Of a stretch of DNA of 64,000 bases, positions 24,836 to 33,737 are shown one piece after another. The notes beneath the pieces are model-generated. The model was not told the origin of the DNA. It saw only the letters and a program-made list of their open reading frames with translations, and made no database searches. The stretch is from SIG78 sp045635745 (GTDB lineage Bacteria > Verrucomicrobiota > Lentisphaeria > Victivallales > Victivallaceae). A program made the position numbers and the translations under genes. Where the stretch lies: assembly GCA_045635745.1 (NCBI GenBank), contig JAZTWG010000055.1, positions 1 through 64,000 of the forward strand, given 5' to 3'. Numbering within the stretch: the stretch's first letter is position 1; each line of letters starts with the position of its first letter.

Positions 24836-25903
24836 TCATTCTCCTTTGCCAAGCCGTTCCATTTTATATTCGCCGCTTAAAACATGCGCGCACCAGTCAT
24901 TTTTGTGGGCCAGATACCACTCCACGGTTTTGCGGATGCCGCTTTCAAAAGTTTCCAGCGGCTTCCAGCCCAGTTCGCGGGTGATTTTTCCGGCATCAAT
25001 AGCGTAACGCATATCGTGCCCGGGGCGGTCGGCAACATAAACGATCTGTTCGGCGTAACTTTTTTTATCGCTTTTCGGCCGCAATTCATCCAGCAGTGAG
25101 CAGATGGTTTTCACTACTTCGATATTCTGTTTTTCGTTGTAGCCGCCGATGTTGTAAGTTTCGCCGGGTACTCCGGTGGTAGCAACCAGATAGAGTGCCC
25201 GGGCATGATCTTCCACATAAAGCCAGTCGCGGATCTGCAAGCCTTTGCCGTAAACCGGCAGCTCTTTGCCGTCCAAAGCATGAAGGATCACCAGCGGAAT
25301 AAGTTTTTCCGGGAAATGGTAAGGTCCATAATTGTTGGAGCAATTCGTAACCAGCGTCGGCAGTTTGAAAGTGCGTTTCCACGCCCGCACGAGGTGATCG
25401 CTGGCGGCTTTGCTTGCCGAATAAGGTGAGCTGGGTGCATAAGGGGTCGTTTCCCGGAAAAGGTCTTCCGGCCCTTCCAGATCGCCATAGACTTCGTCGG
25501 TGGATATATGGTGAAAACGGAATTTTTCTTTGTCAGTTTCATCAAGCGTACTGTAATATTTCCGTGCCGCTTCCAGCAGAGTATAGGTTCCAACAATATT
25601 GGTCTGGATGAATTCACCCGGGCCGTCGATCGAGCGGTCAACGTGACTTTCCGCTGCCAGATGCATTACATGGGTGGGCGCAAAATCAGCAAATATGTTA
25701 TCCATCCGCTCCCGGTCGCAAATATCGGCTTTTTCAAAACGGAACCGGTCGGAAGCGGCAACTTCAGACAATGACTCCAGATTCCCGGCATAGGTAAGCT
25801 TATCAACCACACACACCGTATCGGTTGTATTATTGATGATATGGCGGACCACTGCCGAGCCGATAAAGCCCGCGCCGCCGGTAACGATTATCCGGTTGGA
25901 CAT
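24836..25903 (-). CDS. rfbB: dTDP-glucose 4,6-dehydratase
   Basis: Second step of dTDP-rhamnose synthesis, NAD-dependent. The 355-residue protein shows GGAGFIGSAV, HLAAESHVDRSI, the catalytic YSASKAASDH (Tyr, Lys), and NNYGPYHFPEKLIP. First gene of the rfbBACD operon; the ATG at 25903 has GGAG upstream, and a GTG two codons earlier is an alternative. Downstream genes follow at 5-8 bp or overlap. Confidence 0.96.
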   Translation of the reverse strand: MSNRIIVTGGAGFIGSAVVRHIINNTTDTVCVVDKLTYAGNLESLSEVAASDRFRFEKADICDRERMDNIFADFAPTHVMHLAAESHVDRSIDGPGEFIQTNIVGTYTLLEAARKYYSTLDETDKEKFRFHHISTDEVYGDLEGPEDLFRETTPYAPSSPYSASKAASDHLVRAWKRTFKLPTLVTNCSNNYGPYHFPEKLIPLVILHALDGKELPVYGKGLQIRDWLYVEDHARALYLVATTGVPGETYNIGGYNEKQNIEVVKTICSLLDELRPKSDKKSYAEQIVYVADRPGHDMRYAIDAGKITRELGWKPLETFESGIRKTVEWYLAHKNDWCAHVLSGEYKMERLGKGE

Positions 25904-25931
25904 AAGCACATTTCTCCTAAATATTTTCAGT

Positions 25932-25960
25932 AATATAACTCAAACTGCAATGAAAAACAA
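25932..25960 (-). promoter_or_regulatory. Probable rfb operon promoter
   Basis: Minus strand TTGTTT (25955-25960), 17-bp spacer, TATATT (25932-25937), about 30 bp before the rfbB start. The -35 box is weak. Confidence 0.4.
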
Positions 25961-26080
25961 GTTTTTTTAAGTTTCTTTGTGCAAATTTAAGTTCTTGGTA
26001 CTTTGTTCAGCAGCTGTCTATGTTGAAAAAGCAAATATTCTGATCCGTTTCCCGGAACTGAAAACGATTTTCAACAGTTG

Positions 26081-26118
26081 TTTTTCAGCAATATAAAAGG
26101 TTTTTTCAGCAATATTGC
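26081..26118 (+). repeat. Direct repeat upstream of the MurQ-like gene
   Basis: A 14-bp exact direct repeat, TTTTTCAGCAATAT, at 26081-26094 and 26102-26115, spaced by 21 bp (two helical turns). The second copy lies in a perfect palindrome GCAATATTGC (26109-26118). It is a plausible regulator binding site, about 80-115 bp before the start codon. Confidence 0.45.
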
Positions 26119-26196
26119 ACTTGAAAATATCTTTTTGTGATGTATTTGTAAAAAAAAATACATTTTTTATAAATTCAATCGTTTGAGGAGTTTTAT

Positions 26197-27879
26197 ATGA
26201 GTACGCAAGCCCGCAAAAATGCCGAGGATTTTCTTAATCTGGAGAAACAGTTCCATCTGGGATTTCTGCCCACCGAACAATCCAACCCGCTGACCGTGAA
26301 TCTGGATAAAGAGTTTGCCCGCGGATCAGTTTACGGTGTGAAAAATCTTCAGAGTGTTGACCGTAATGTGCTGGCTATGGCAAAAAATGTGCTTGCTTCG
26401 GATAAATTCCGCAAGTTATCTGAAGAGTTGTACAATACCATCGCAGCCGGTAAAAAGGTGGTCTTTTCCGGTTGCGGCGCTACCGGGCGCTTGAGTATAT
26501 TGCTCGAAAGCATGTTCCGCGAATGCTGTGTGAAAAATCCGGCTCTTGCGCAATACAGCAACAATGTGTTCAGCATTATGACCGGCGGCGATTACGCTTT
26601 GGTGCGGGCGGTGGAATTTTTTGAAGATTACCAGAGTTTCGGCCGACAGCAGGTCAAAGAACTTAATATGCAGTCCGGCGATATGCTTGTGGCCATCACC
26701 GAAGGCGGCGAAACTTCTTCGGTGCTGGGTACGCTTTTTGAAGCTCTCGACCGCGGCTGCAAGGGCTTTCTGCTGTTCAATAATCCGGCGGATCTGCTTG
26801 CTGAACACCTCGAACGCTCGCGCAAGGCGATCACCGATGAACGCGTTTGTGTGCTGGATCTTTCCTTCGGACCCATGGCGCTTGCCGGTTCCACCCGTAT
26901 GCAGGCGACCACCAGCGAACAGCTCATTGCCGGGGCGGCGCTGGAAAGTGCCGTTTGTAAACTTCTGGCTTGCAAGGCGCCGGATTACGCCAAACTTTTT
27001 GAAGAGCTGCTGGATGATTTGGAAAGTGAAGCGGCGGTAAAAGGCATTGCCGGATATATTGAATTTGAAGCTTCCTGCAGCGGCAGCGGAAAACTTCTCA
27101 CTTATTTTGCCAACGATTATCTGCTGGATATCTTTACGGATACAACGGAACGCACCCCCACATTCAAGTTGCCGCCCTTCCGCAAGTGCGATGATACGGT
27201 TTCGGCAAGACCGTGGGCTTTTGTGAAAAATCCGCTTTATCCTACCGCGGAGCTCTGGAATAAGGCGTTCAACCGGCCGCTGCGCTGTCTGGATTGGAGT
27301 CGGGAGCTTTATGTGGCAATGGATGCTCCGGAAAATGTCCGCAACAATCCGCCGCTGATCAATGCTTCGGAATTGCTCAAGTTTCCGGTCGGCAGCGAAA
27401 TGGTTGAGGATCGTGTGGTTTCCAATGAAGATGCGGCGGTGCTGGTAACGCTTTCCAGCGGCGACGGCAATGCTGCGCTGGTGAGCGCTTTTGACGGCGT
27501 GCAGCCGCTTTTCGGACAGGTGAAAACTCTGGTTATCGGTGACGGAGAAGGGGATTTTGCCGTGCCATGCCGTCTGGAACGTTCTCCGTTGGAACTGATG
27601 TCGCACATGGCAGTAAAACTGGTACTCAATACTGTTTCCACCGGTATCATGGTGCGTTTGGGCAGAGTCACCGGCAACTGGATGAGTTTTGTGGATGTGA
27701 CCAACAAAAAACTTATCGACCGCGCTATACGGTTGATAAGTTCTATCGGCAATATAAGCTACGAAGATAGCTGTTACAAGCTTTTTGAAGCAGTTGAAAT
27801 ACTCAAAAATATGCCCGATAACTCTCCGGAAAAAATGCCGGTGGTACAGTATGTATTGAAAAATCTTGCCCGGAAGTGA
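26197..27879 (+). CDS. MurQ/glucokinase-regulator-like SIS-domain protein
   Basis: 560 residues with two SIS domains. The N-terminal one (about 60-275) has SGCGATGRLS (91-100), a conserved Glu140 in RAVEFFED, and GPMALAGSTRM (about 225-235). These match MurQ N-acetylmuramate 6-phosphate etherase and the related glucokinase regulatory protein. The second half (about 300-550) is longer than in MurQ (about 300 residues), as in GKRP-like proteins. Likely substrates are sugar phosphates such as MurNAc-6-P; whether it is an etherase or a binding regulator is unclear. GAGGAG precedes the ATG. Confidence 0.8.
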   Translation: MSTQARKNAEDFLNLEKQFHLGFLPTEQSNPLTVNLDKEFARGSVYGVKNLQSVDRNVLAMAKNVLASDKFRKLSEELYNTIAAGKKVVFSGCGATGRLSILLESMFRECCVKNPALAQYSNNVFSIMTGGDYALVRAVEFFEDYQSFGRQQVKELNMQSGDMLVAITEGGETSSVLGTLFEALDRGCKGFLLFNNPADLLAEHLERSRKAITDERVCVLDLSFGPMALAGSTRMQATTSEQLIAGAALESAVCKLLACKAPDYAKLFEELLDDLESEAAVKGIAGYIEFEASCSGSGKLLTYFANDYLLDIFTDTTERTPTFKLPPFRKCDDTVSARPWAFVKNPLYPTAELWNKAFNRPLRCLDWSRELYVAMDAPENVRNNPPLINASELLKFPVGSEMVEDRVVSNEDAAVLVTLSSGDGNAALVSAFDGVQPLFGQVKTLVIGDGEGDFAVPCRLERSPLELMSHMAVKLVLNTVSTGIMVRLGRVTGNWMSFVDVTNKKLIDRAIRLISSIGNISYEDSCYKLFEAVEILKNMPDNSPEKMPVVQYVLKNLARK

Positions 27880-27896
27880 ATTCAAGGAGCAGATTT

Positions 27897-28721
27897 TTAC
27901 TTCTGACACTCCGGACAATAGACCGTGGTTCTTCCGCCCTGTTTGATGCTGGCAAAATCTTTACCGCAAACAGGGCATTTTTTGCCACTTTTACCATAGG
28001 CATTGAGCTCAAGGACATATTTGCCGGTTGAGCCATCCAGCTGACGGTAATCCGAAAAGGTCGTGCCGCCGGCGGCAATACTTTTCTGCAATATTGTTTT
28101 TATTTCGGCAATGAGTTTCTCTGCTTCCGGAGCGGTTACTTCGCAGGCCGGACGCACGGGAGATAAACGGGTGTTGAAGAGTGCTTCCGTTGCATAGATA
28201 TTGCCCACTCCGGTAACAACGCTGTTATCCATGATAAATTCTTTAAGGGCGGTACGGCGTTTGGCTGCAGCCTGGCAGAAATATTCTGCATTGAATTCTG
28301 CACTCAATGGTTCCACGCCGAGCTTGTCCAGCTCCGGCGGTATTGCTCCGGCCTGATCGAGTGTTATAAGTTTGAGCAAACTGAAGCGTCTCGGGCACTC
28401 AAACCGCAAACTGTCATTGTTGCCAAGGTCAAAAATTACATGTTCATGCTTGGCTTTTGGTATATTCAGCGGAATGGTTTTCAATACGCCGGACATGCCG
28501 AAATGCATCAATAACGCCAGATTATCCTCAAGATCAACTATCAGATATCTGCCGCGGCGGCGCACATCGATAACCTTTTTTCCCGGTAAACGCGCATCTT
28601 TGAGCGAATCCAGCGGCTCCCGCAGCCGGGGTGAAAAAATCTGCACATCTTTTATCGTGCGCCCGGTAAGATATTCTTTGAGCGCACACCCAATAGTTTC
28701 AACTTCCGGTAATTCCGGCAT
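27897..28721 (-). CDS. mutM: Formamidopyrimidine-DNA glycosylase
   Basis: Base-excision repair glycosylase/lyase for 8-oxoguanine and FaPy lesions, 274 residues. It begins MPELPEVET, with catalytic Pro2 and Glu3 after Met removal, and contains the helix-two-turn-helix region (DNSVVTGVGNIYATEALF). It ends with a zinc finger CPVCGK...CPEC. It is the last gene of a minus-strand group starting at the DUF1805 gene, 2 bp after the ceramidase-like gene. Confidence 0.96.
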   Translation of the reverse strand: MPELPEVETIGCALKEYLTGRTIKDVQIFSPRLREPLDSLKDARLPGKKVIDVRRRGRYLIVDLEDNLALLMHFGMSGVLKTIPLNIPKAKHEHVIFDLGNNDSLRFECPRRFSLLKLITLDQAGAIPPELDKLGVEPLSAEFNAEYFCQAAAKRRTALKEFIMDNSVVTGVGNIYATEALFNTRLSPVRPACEVTAPEAEKLIAEIKTILQKSIAAGGTTFSDYRQLDGSTGKYVLELNAYGKSGKKCPVCGKDFASIKQGGRTTVYCPECQK

Positions 28722-28723
28722 AA

Positions 28724-30085
28724 TCAGTTTCTCCCCGCGAGTTTTCGCAAAGCCGTAAACAGCAGAGAGGAGGCATTGCAGCTGTACGGATTGCTGCGAG
28801 CCTGAGTTTCGTAACCGCCCCGGCCGTAGTTCCAGGTGTTGGGCATGTATCCGCCGCCGATTTTCGGATTGCCGCTCGGCCCGTGGGCGGCAATGAGCGT
28901 GCAGTAATCGTTGAAGATTCGTTTGCGGATTTCCAGACCTATTTCGACAAACGGTTCGCCGGGAACTCCGACTATCGCTACGCCGTTGAGCATGATCACC
29001 GGCAGGGGAATATTGGTGTTCTTAGGCTCATCGCGGGCGATCACTACCTGCTGGGCAAAGTATTTCAATACCCGCGGAACCCCTTTGGCGAGGTCTTCGC
29101 TGTTAAGACAGCTGGCATCGTGTATATCGGGCTCATCTTTGTATTTTTCAACGGTGTCCAGCGCTGCCTGATACTCTGCATCGCTTATTTCGTGTGCGGG
29201 GCAGAATTGTTCGGTAAAACGTGTTTCAAGCGGCATATCACAACAGGGGTTGAGGGTGTCAAGCGCATTGAGAATGGTTGCGGCCATGCCGGAGCCGATG
29301 CGTTCGGCTTCGGCGTAACAGGTTTGATTTAAATTGCTTGCCACATCAAAGTGGTTGATATTGCCTGCCGTGCCGATGACGGGTACAAACATAAAATTTT
29401 CCGGCATCTGCGATTCGATTATCCGGCGGGTGAAGCCCGGCCAGTCTGCGGATACACCATTGCCGCCGATGGTATCGCTGTGATTTACCATATTGGCAAA
29501 AAGCAGTGCCAGTTTGCCATTGCGTTTGATCCCCACCATTGGTATTTCGGGGTCGATCGTGCCTTCCGGACGCAGAATATCGGGATTGAATTTGCCGGGA
29601 TTGGTCACCACTCCACCGGATTTCATCCAGTAACGACGGTTGAATATAAAGCGGTTGTCGTAAGTTGCACCATGCACCATGCCGTCGACCGGCTGCAAAT
29701 CATTCATGGCCTGGCGCAGAGCTTGCGAAATGGCTTCGGCGATAGCTTCGGCACACTCTTCGCTGCTGGGCAGATAGTTTTGGGTGGTACGGATTTCGGG
29801 CCCGGTATGAGTATGGGTTGAGCAGAAGATCAGATTTTGTTTGCTGAAATTCTCAAGATCAGCGATTTTCTCCCACACCCGGTCGACCAGCAGTTGGGCC
29901 GAACTTATCAGGTCCATATTGATGATTCCTGCGAATTTGTTTCCCTGTTTGAATACCACGGCACGGGCTTCGAGCCGGTCAAGAACTTTATCCCAAATGC
30001 GGATATTGAAGTAACCGGCCAGCGAAACCGGTACGGTGGGCGTGATGTCGGTGCGGGACCAGCCGCAGAAAAGTTGTTCACTCAT
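28724..30085 (-). CDS. Neutral/alkaline ceramidase-like protein 1
   Basis: 453-residue protein of the neutral/alkaline non-lysosomal ceramidase N-terminal domain family. It begins GWSRTDITPTVPVSLAGYF and has FCSTHTHTGPEIR, the conserved zinc-binding HTHTGP block, with a second region GEPFVEIGLEIRKRI. No signal peptide is visible, so it may be cytoplasmic. Known relatives hydrolyse the amide of ceramides, but many bacterial members act on unknown substrates. Its start overlaps the upstream ligase gene by 8 bp. A paralogue lies at 34752. Confidence 0.82.
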   Translation of the reverse strand: MSEQLFCGWSRTDITPTVPVSLAGYFNIRIWDKVLDRLEARAVVFKQGNKFAGIINMDLISSAQLLVDRVWEKIADLENFSKQNLIFCSTHTHTGPEIRTTQNYLPSSEECAEAIAEAISQALRQAMNDLQPVDGMVHGATYDNRFIFNRRYWMKSGGVVTNPGKFNPDILRPEGTIDPEIPMVGIKRNGKLALLFANMVNHSDTIGGNGVSADWPGFTRRIIESQMPENFMFVPVIGTAGNINHFDVASNLNQTCYAEAERIGSGMAATILNALDTLNPCCDMPLETRFTEQFCPAHEISDAEYQAALDTVEKYKDEPDIHDASCLNSEDLAKGVPRVLKYFAQQVVIARDEPKNTNIPLPVIMLNGVAIVGVPGEPFVEIGLEIRKRIFNDYCTLIAAHGPSGNPKIGGGYMPNTWNYGRGGYETQARSNPYSCNASSLLFTALRKLAGRN

Positions 30086-31850
30086 TTTGCAGAACTTTCC
30101 GTTTGTTGATTACTGTATTGCGGTATGGAAACAGCCTGTCGGCAATCTGGGCATGTTTGGCGGCCAGATCTTTTTTGCCGAGCAAAGTGTATACGTTGCT
30201 TAAACTTTTGTGCGCTGTATGAGATTTCGGCGCGATTTCAATGGTTTTTAAAAAGAGTTTTTCGGCTTGCAGAAGCTCGTTGCGGCGTAGTTTATCCAAG
30301 GCCCAGGCATTATATATTACTGCAGAATAGGGCGCATAGGTCAGCGCTTTTTCTGCAGCAAGATCTACTTCGTAACTGCTTTTGGCAACTGAATATGTGC
30401 CTATTTCCTGACCGGAAGCCGAGAGCATGGCCCCAAATGAATTATCGGCCAGGAGCCAATGTATTCCGCCGATTGCGGCGATAACACCGGAAAACATCAG
30501 CAGAATTGCCGGAAATTTTTTACGTTGAACACTCTGCTCTGTATTGGTTCCGCAGGCAAGAAATGCAAAAACTGTGTAATATGCCATCAGCGCCGGTACC
30601 TGCCAGTCCAAATCCATGAGTATATGCAGTGAAAACGCACTCAATCCGAAAAATATCGCCATATTTTCCGGCGAAAAATCCTGCTTCATGCGCTTGGCCG
30701 AATTACAGAGTGTAAAAATCAGCAGCAGGGCAATCAGCGCGCCGCCGACAGCTCCGGTTTGTGATGCAAATGCTGCGATAATATTGTGCGGATCTTTGGC
30801 GAGTTCTTCGTTGCCGAAGTTTTTGTACAGGGCGTGATATCCGGCAAAACTGCCCCAACCCCCGCCGCAGAATGGATGTTCAATGAGCATTTTTACGCTG
30901 GTTTGCAAATAGCCCACCCGCTCGGTCATAGAACCGAATCCGCGCCCGGCATAGTGTATGTAGTATGCTCCGGCAACGATAACTGCAACAGCGGCGGCAA
31001 AAATCAGAAGTTTGAGTTTACTGCTTTTCAGCCGGATAAATCCGGTTATTGCCGCCGCGGCAATAACCGCCAGAAAAGCGCTTCTGCCTTTGGTGGTAAG
31101 AAAGATTCCGCCCGCAAGGATAAAAGCCAGCACCGCAAAAAGTTTCTGCGAGAGTTTTACCGGCTCAAATCTGTCGCCCCACCGGAAGGCTTTGACCACC
31201 GTAAAAGCTCCGGCCAACGCCAGAAATCCGGCTAATGCAGAAGCAAAGGTGAATGTGGCGTAAGTTCTTACATCATAAGCGCGTGCTTTCAATTCCGGCG
31301 GAAAAGTTATGTTGTGGAGTTTTTCCTGCGCTTCAATAAATTTTTTCAGTTCGTCAAATCCGTAGAAATACTGATAAGCTCCGGCGATTGCCGTACAGAT
31401 CGTGCCGGCGGCAATGCTGTTGGCTATTTTGTTGCGGAAAGCAAGCGGTTCGCTGTGCATGATTATGGCTGCAGCGGCAGCAAAACTGCTTACCCCCAGC
31501 AAATATTCCAGCTCAATGATTGCACTGCCCACATTATCAGGATTGACAAAACCCAACAATGCGGCTATTGGCAGCAGCAGGAAGAGCAAAAGCAGTTTTC
31601 CAGCCGGATTTTTCCATGATAACACCGCCGGAAAACCGTAAGCGGCAAGCGTTATGAGCAGCATCAGAGCAGACCATATCGTAAAAAAACTTGTCGGCAG
31701 CGGATTTATTATTGCTGCAAACAAATCTTCCGGCAAAGCGTGCGGGATTCCCGGCAGCAGCATGGAGCCGAGCTTCAGCGGCAGCAGAAATATTGTTGCC
31801 AGAAATATCGTGCGGCAGAACTGCTGCAGTTTATTGTTTGATCTTGTCAT
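30078..31850 (-). CDS. O-antigen ligase/polymerase-like membrane protein with TPR tail
   Basis: 590 residues with about 11-12 membrane helices in the first 450 residues. The Wzy_C signature is the large loop HPFCGGGWGSFAGYHAL followed by DPHNIIAAFASQTG. Residues about 490-580 form TPR-like helices (YAPYSAVIYNAWALDKL, IAPKSHTAHKSLSNVYTLLGK). It probably joins or polymerises a surface polysaccharide; the rfb operon is about 6 kb away. It is in a tight minus-strand group between pdxB and the ceramidase-like gene. Confidence 0.82.
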   Translation of the reverse strand: MTRSNNKLQQFCRTIFLATIFLLPLKLGSMLLPGIPHALPEDLFAAIINPLPTSFFTIWSALMLLITLAAYGFPAVLSWKNPAGKLLLLFLLLPIAALLGFVNPDNVGSAIIELEYLLGVSSFAAAAAIIMHSEPLAFRNKIANSIAAGTICTAIAGAYQYFYGFDELKKFIEAQEKLHNITFPPELKARAYDVRTYATFTFASALAGFLALAGAFTVVKAFRWGDRFEPVKLSQKLFAVLAFILAGGIFLTTKGRSAFLAVIAAAAITGFIRLKSSKLKLLIFAAAVAVIVAGAYYIHYAGRGFGSMTERVGYLQTSVKMLIEHPFCGGGWGSFAGYHALYKNFGNEELAKDPHNIIAAFASQTGAVGGALIALLLIFTLCNSAKRMKQDFSPENMAIFFGLSAFSLHILMDLDWQVPALMAYYTVFAFLACGTNTEQSVQRKKFPAILLMFSGVIAAIGGIHWLLADNSFGAMLSASGQEIGTYSVAKSSYEVDLAAEKALTYAPYSAVIYNAWALDKLRRNELLQAEKLFLKTIEIAPKSHTAHKSLSNVYTLLGKKDLAAKHAQIADRLFPYRNTVINKRKVLQNE

Positions 31851-31859
31851 AAAAATTCT

Positions 31860-32987
31860 TTATTTTTGCAGATTGAATCCCAGATTTTTGAGAATTTCAG
31901 CACATTTTTCAGTGGCATTGACTACGGTGAAACTCCCGAATTCCCGGCGCAGCGGGTAATTACCGCGGAGTTTTTCAAACTCTGCCGGGTTGTGCCGCAG
32001 CCGGGATGTATCATCGGCAATGTTGTAGCTTTGAGACACTGCATACAGGAGTTTTTCTTCCATAGTGCCTTGAGCCGGACACTCGATAATCATATTTTCC
32101 GACACCGGCACATTATCCGGATACCAATTTTTCAAGCGATCGCTCAAACCGAAAAATTCTGCCAGCGCATTCACACTCATACTGGTGCCGTTGGCTTTGC
32201 CGTCAGTCGAATATCCGGCAATGTGCGGTGTGGCGTAATCCAGCAGCTGCAGGAGCTCCGGGTCGATATCCGGCTCGTTTTCCCACACATCCAGCGCGCC
32301 TCCGGCAAGTTTGCCGGCCTTGAGCATGTTGCGCAAAGCGGTATTGTCCACTACTTCGCCGCGCGAAGCATTTATAAGGTACTGCCGGCTGGAAAGTTTA
32401 TCCAGAAACTCTTTTCCGGCCAGGTGGAAAGTTTTGTCGATACCTTCAAATTCCAGCGGCACATGTATGGTGATTATATCCGCTTGTCGGGCAATGGTAT
32501 CCAGATCAACGAATTTTTCCGCGCCTTCCGCTCTGGCACGGGGCGGGTCGTTGAGCAGTACTTTCATGCCCAGAGCTTTGCCGACGGCGGCAACTTTTTT
32601 CCCCACATAGCCCACGCCGACCACGCCGAGAACTTTTTCCTGCAGCGCAAATTTGTGCTTTACAGCCAGATTCAGCAGCAGCGAAGTTATATACTGTGCC
32701 ACACTCGAAGAGTTGCAGCCGGGGGCGTTGGTCCAATGGATATTTTTGCTTTCCACATAGTTGGTATCGATGTGGTCAAATCCGATCGTGGCGGTGGCAA
32801 TGAATCTGACCCGGGAGTTTTCCAGCAAAGCAGCGTTGCATTTTGTCCGGGTGCGGGTTATTATTGCATCAGCATCGGCAACATCTCCGGCGGTGGTTTT
32901 GGCCCCCGCAAGATATGTTACTTCAATACCTTCAGATTCCAGTACGCCTTTGAGAAAAGGTATTTTATCGTCGGCAACAACTTTCAT
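31860..32987 (-). CDS. pdxB: Erythronate-4-phosphate dehydrogenase
   Basis: 375-residue D-2-hydroxyacid dehydrogenase of the PdxB branch. PdxB-like landmarks are RTRTKCNAALL, TATIGFDHID, APGCNSSSVAQY, NDPPRA, catalytic Arg in NASRGEVVDN, Glu in WENEPDID, His in TPHIAGYS, and a C-terminal domain with FEKLRGNYPLRREF. PdxB oxidises 4-phospho-erythronate in the DXP-dependent vitamin B6 route. pdxS and pdxT of the alternative route are about 27 kb away. A different hydroxyacid substrate remains possible. Confidence 0.85.
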   Translation of the reverse strand: MKVVADDKIPFLKGVLESEGIEVTYLAGAKTTAGDVADADAIITRTRTKCNAALLENSRVRFIATATIGFDHIDTNYVESKNIHWTNAPGCNSSSVAQYITSLLLNLAVKHKFALQEKVLGVVGVGYVGKKVAAVGKALGMKVLLNDPPRARAEGAEKFVDLDTIARQADIITIHVPLEFEGIDKTFHLAGKEFLDKLSSRQYLINASRGEVVDNTALRNMLKAGKLAGGALDVWENEPDIDPELLQLLDYATPHIAGYSTDGKANGTSMSVNALAEFFGLSDRLKNWYPDNVPVSENMIIECPAQGTMEEKLLYAVSQSYNIADDTSRLRHNPAEFEKLRGNYPLRREFGSFTVVNATEKCAEILKNLGFNLQK

Positions 32988-33000
32988 GGCTTTGACTGCC

Positions 33001-33288
33001 TTACTTCATAAGTTTGAGCGCATCTTTGCCGCTCATGCCTGCTGTAATACCCAGTTTGGCCGCCGCTGCGGATACTTCGCAGACTTTGGCGTTGAGCATG
33101 TCGTCAAAGCTGGCTACTCCGCGCACCACTGCCAGTGCATCGTTGAGTTTGTCAGCCGTGGCAAGACTGAAATATCCGCATCCGAGCAATCCGTTGGGCG
33201 CATTGATCACCAACAGTGTGGCATTGGGGGTGGGAATAGCGGCACCGGTGCATACAACACCGTCAAGGTTCAGAGTTTCGATAATCAT
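33001..33288 (-). CDS. DUF1805 (YunC-like) protein
   Basis: 95-residue cytoplasmic protein with the DUF1805 pattern: NLDGVVCTGAAIP near the start and LLVINAPNGLLGCGYFSL, then a short helical tail. No enzymatic role is known. The ATG at 33288 is chosen as it matches the family start; the 16 codons upstream look unrelated. It begins the group that continues into pdxB (13 bp gap). Confidence 0.8.
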   Translation of the reverse strand: MIIETLNLDGVVCTGAAIPTPNATLLVINAPNGLLGCGYFSLATADKLNDALAVVRGVASFDDMLNAKVCEVSAAAAKLGITAGMSGKDALKLMK

Positions 33289-33400
33289 GATTTTTTTCCG
33301 TAATTTGGGTTGAAAAATTTGCAATACCATCAGCAACGGGCTAATTTATATACTGCTTGATATACTATACACCAACACGAAGAAAAAAGGCAAATAAAAA

Positions 33401-33631
33401 ATGGAAAATTTAGCTGATAAAATCACCGCCCGTCTGAACGAAATGCGCCAATATCTGCAAGCTGATGGCGGCGATCTGGAAATCGTCAAAATCGAAGGCA
33501 AAACCGTTCAGCTCAAGCTGCGTGGTGCCTGCGGCGGCTGCCCCCATGCCACTATGACCATCAAAAACGGTCTGGAACGGGTGCTGCGCGAAGAGATCGA
33601 TCCCGAAATCACTATCGAACGTGTGCTGTGA
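33401..33631 (+). CDS. NifU C-terminal-type iron-sulfur scaffold
   Basis: 76-residue protein made of one NifU C-terminal (Nfu) domain. It has YLQADGGDLEIVKIEG followed by RGACGGCPHATMTIKNGLE with the Fe-S binding CxxC. Such stand-alone domains assemble or carry 4Fe-4S clusters. It is monocistronic, with a terminator at 33671 and a TATACT-like -10 upstream. Confidence 0.93.
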   Translation: MENLADKITARLNEMRQYLQADGGDLEIVKIEGKTVQLKLRGACGGCPHATMTIKNGLERVLREEIDPEITIERVL

Positions 33632-33670
33632 TGCAACAATAATCTGACTGCAGCAGTCTATTGAATCAAG

Positions 33671-33706
33671 CGCCGCATTTTGTGTATGGCGGCGTTTGTA
33701 CTTTTT
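33671..33706 (+). terminator. Terminator after the Nfu gene
   Basis: CGCCGC/GCGGCG stem (33671-33676, 33689-33694) with a 12-nt loop, then TTTGTACTTTTT. Confidence 0.7.
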
Positions 33707-33737
33707 AATTCCCAATAACATACGATCTGGAGAGATA

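Noticed and set aside
26416..27918. A 500-codon minus-strand open frame opposite the MurQ-like gene
   Set aside because: Low-complexity shadow translation with no motifs; the plus-strand SIS protein has clear family signatures and a strong ribosome site.
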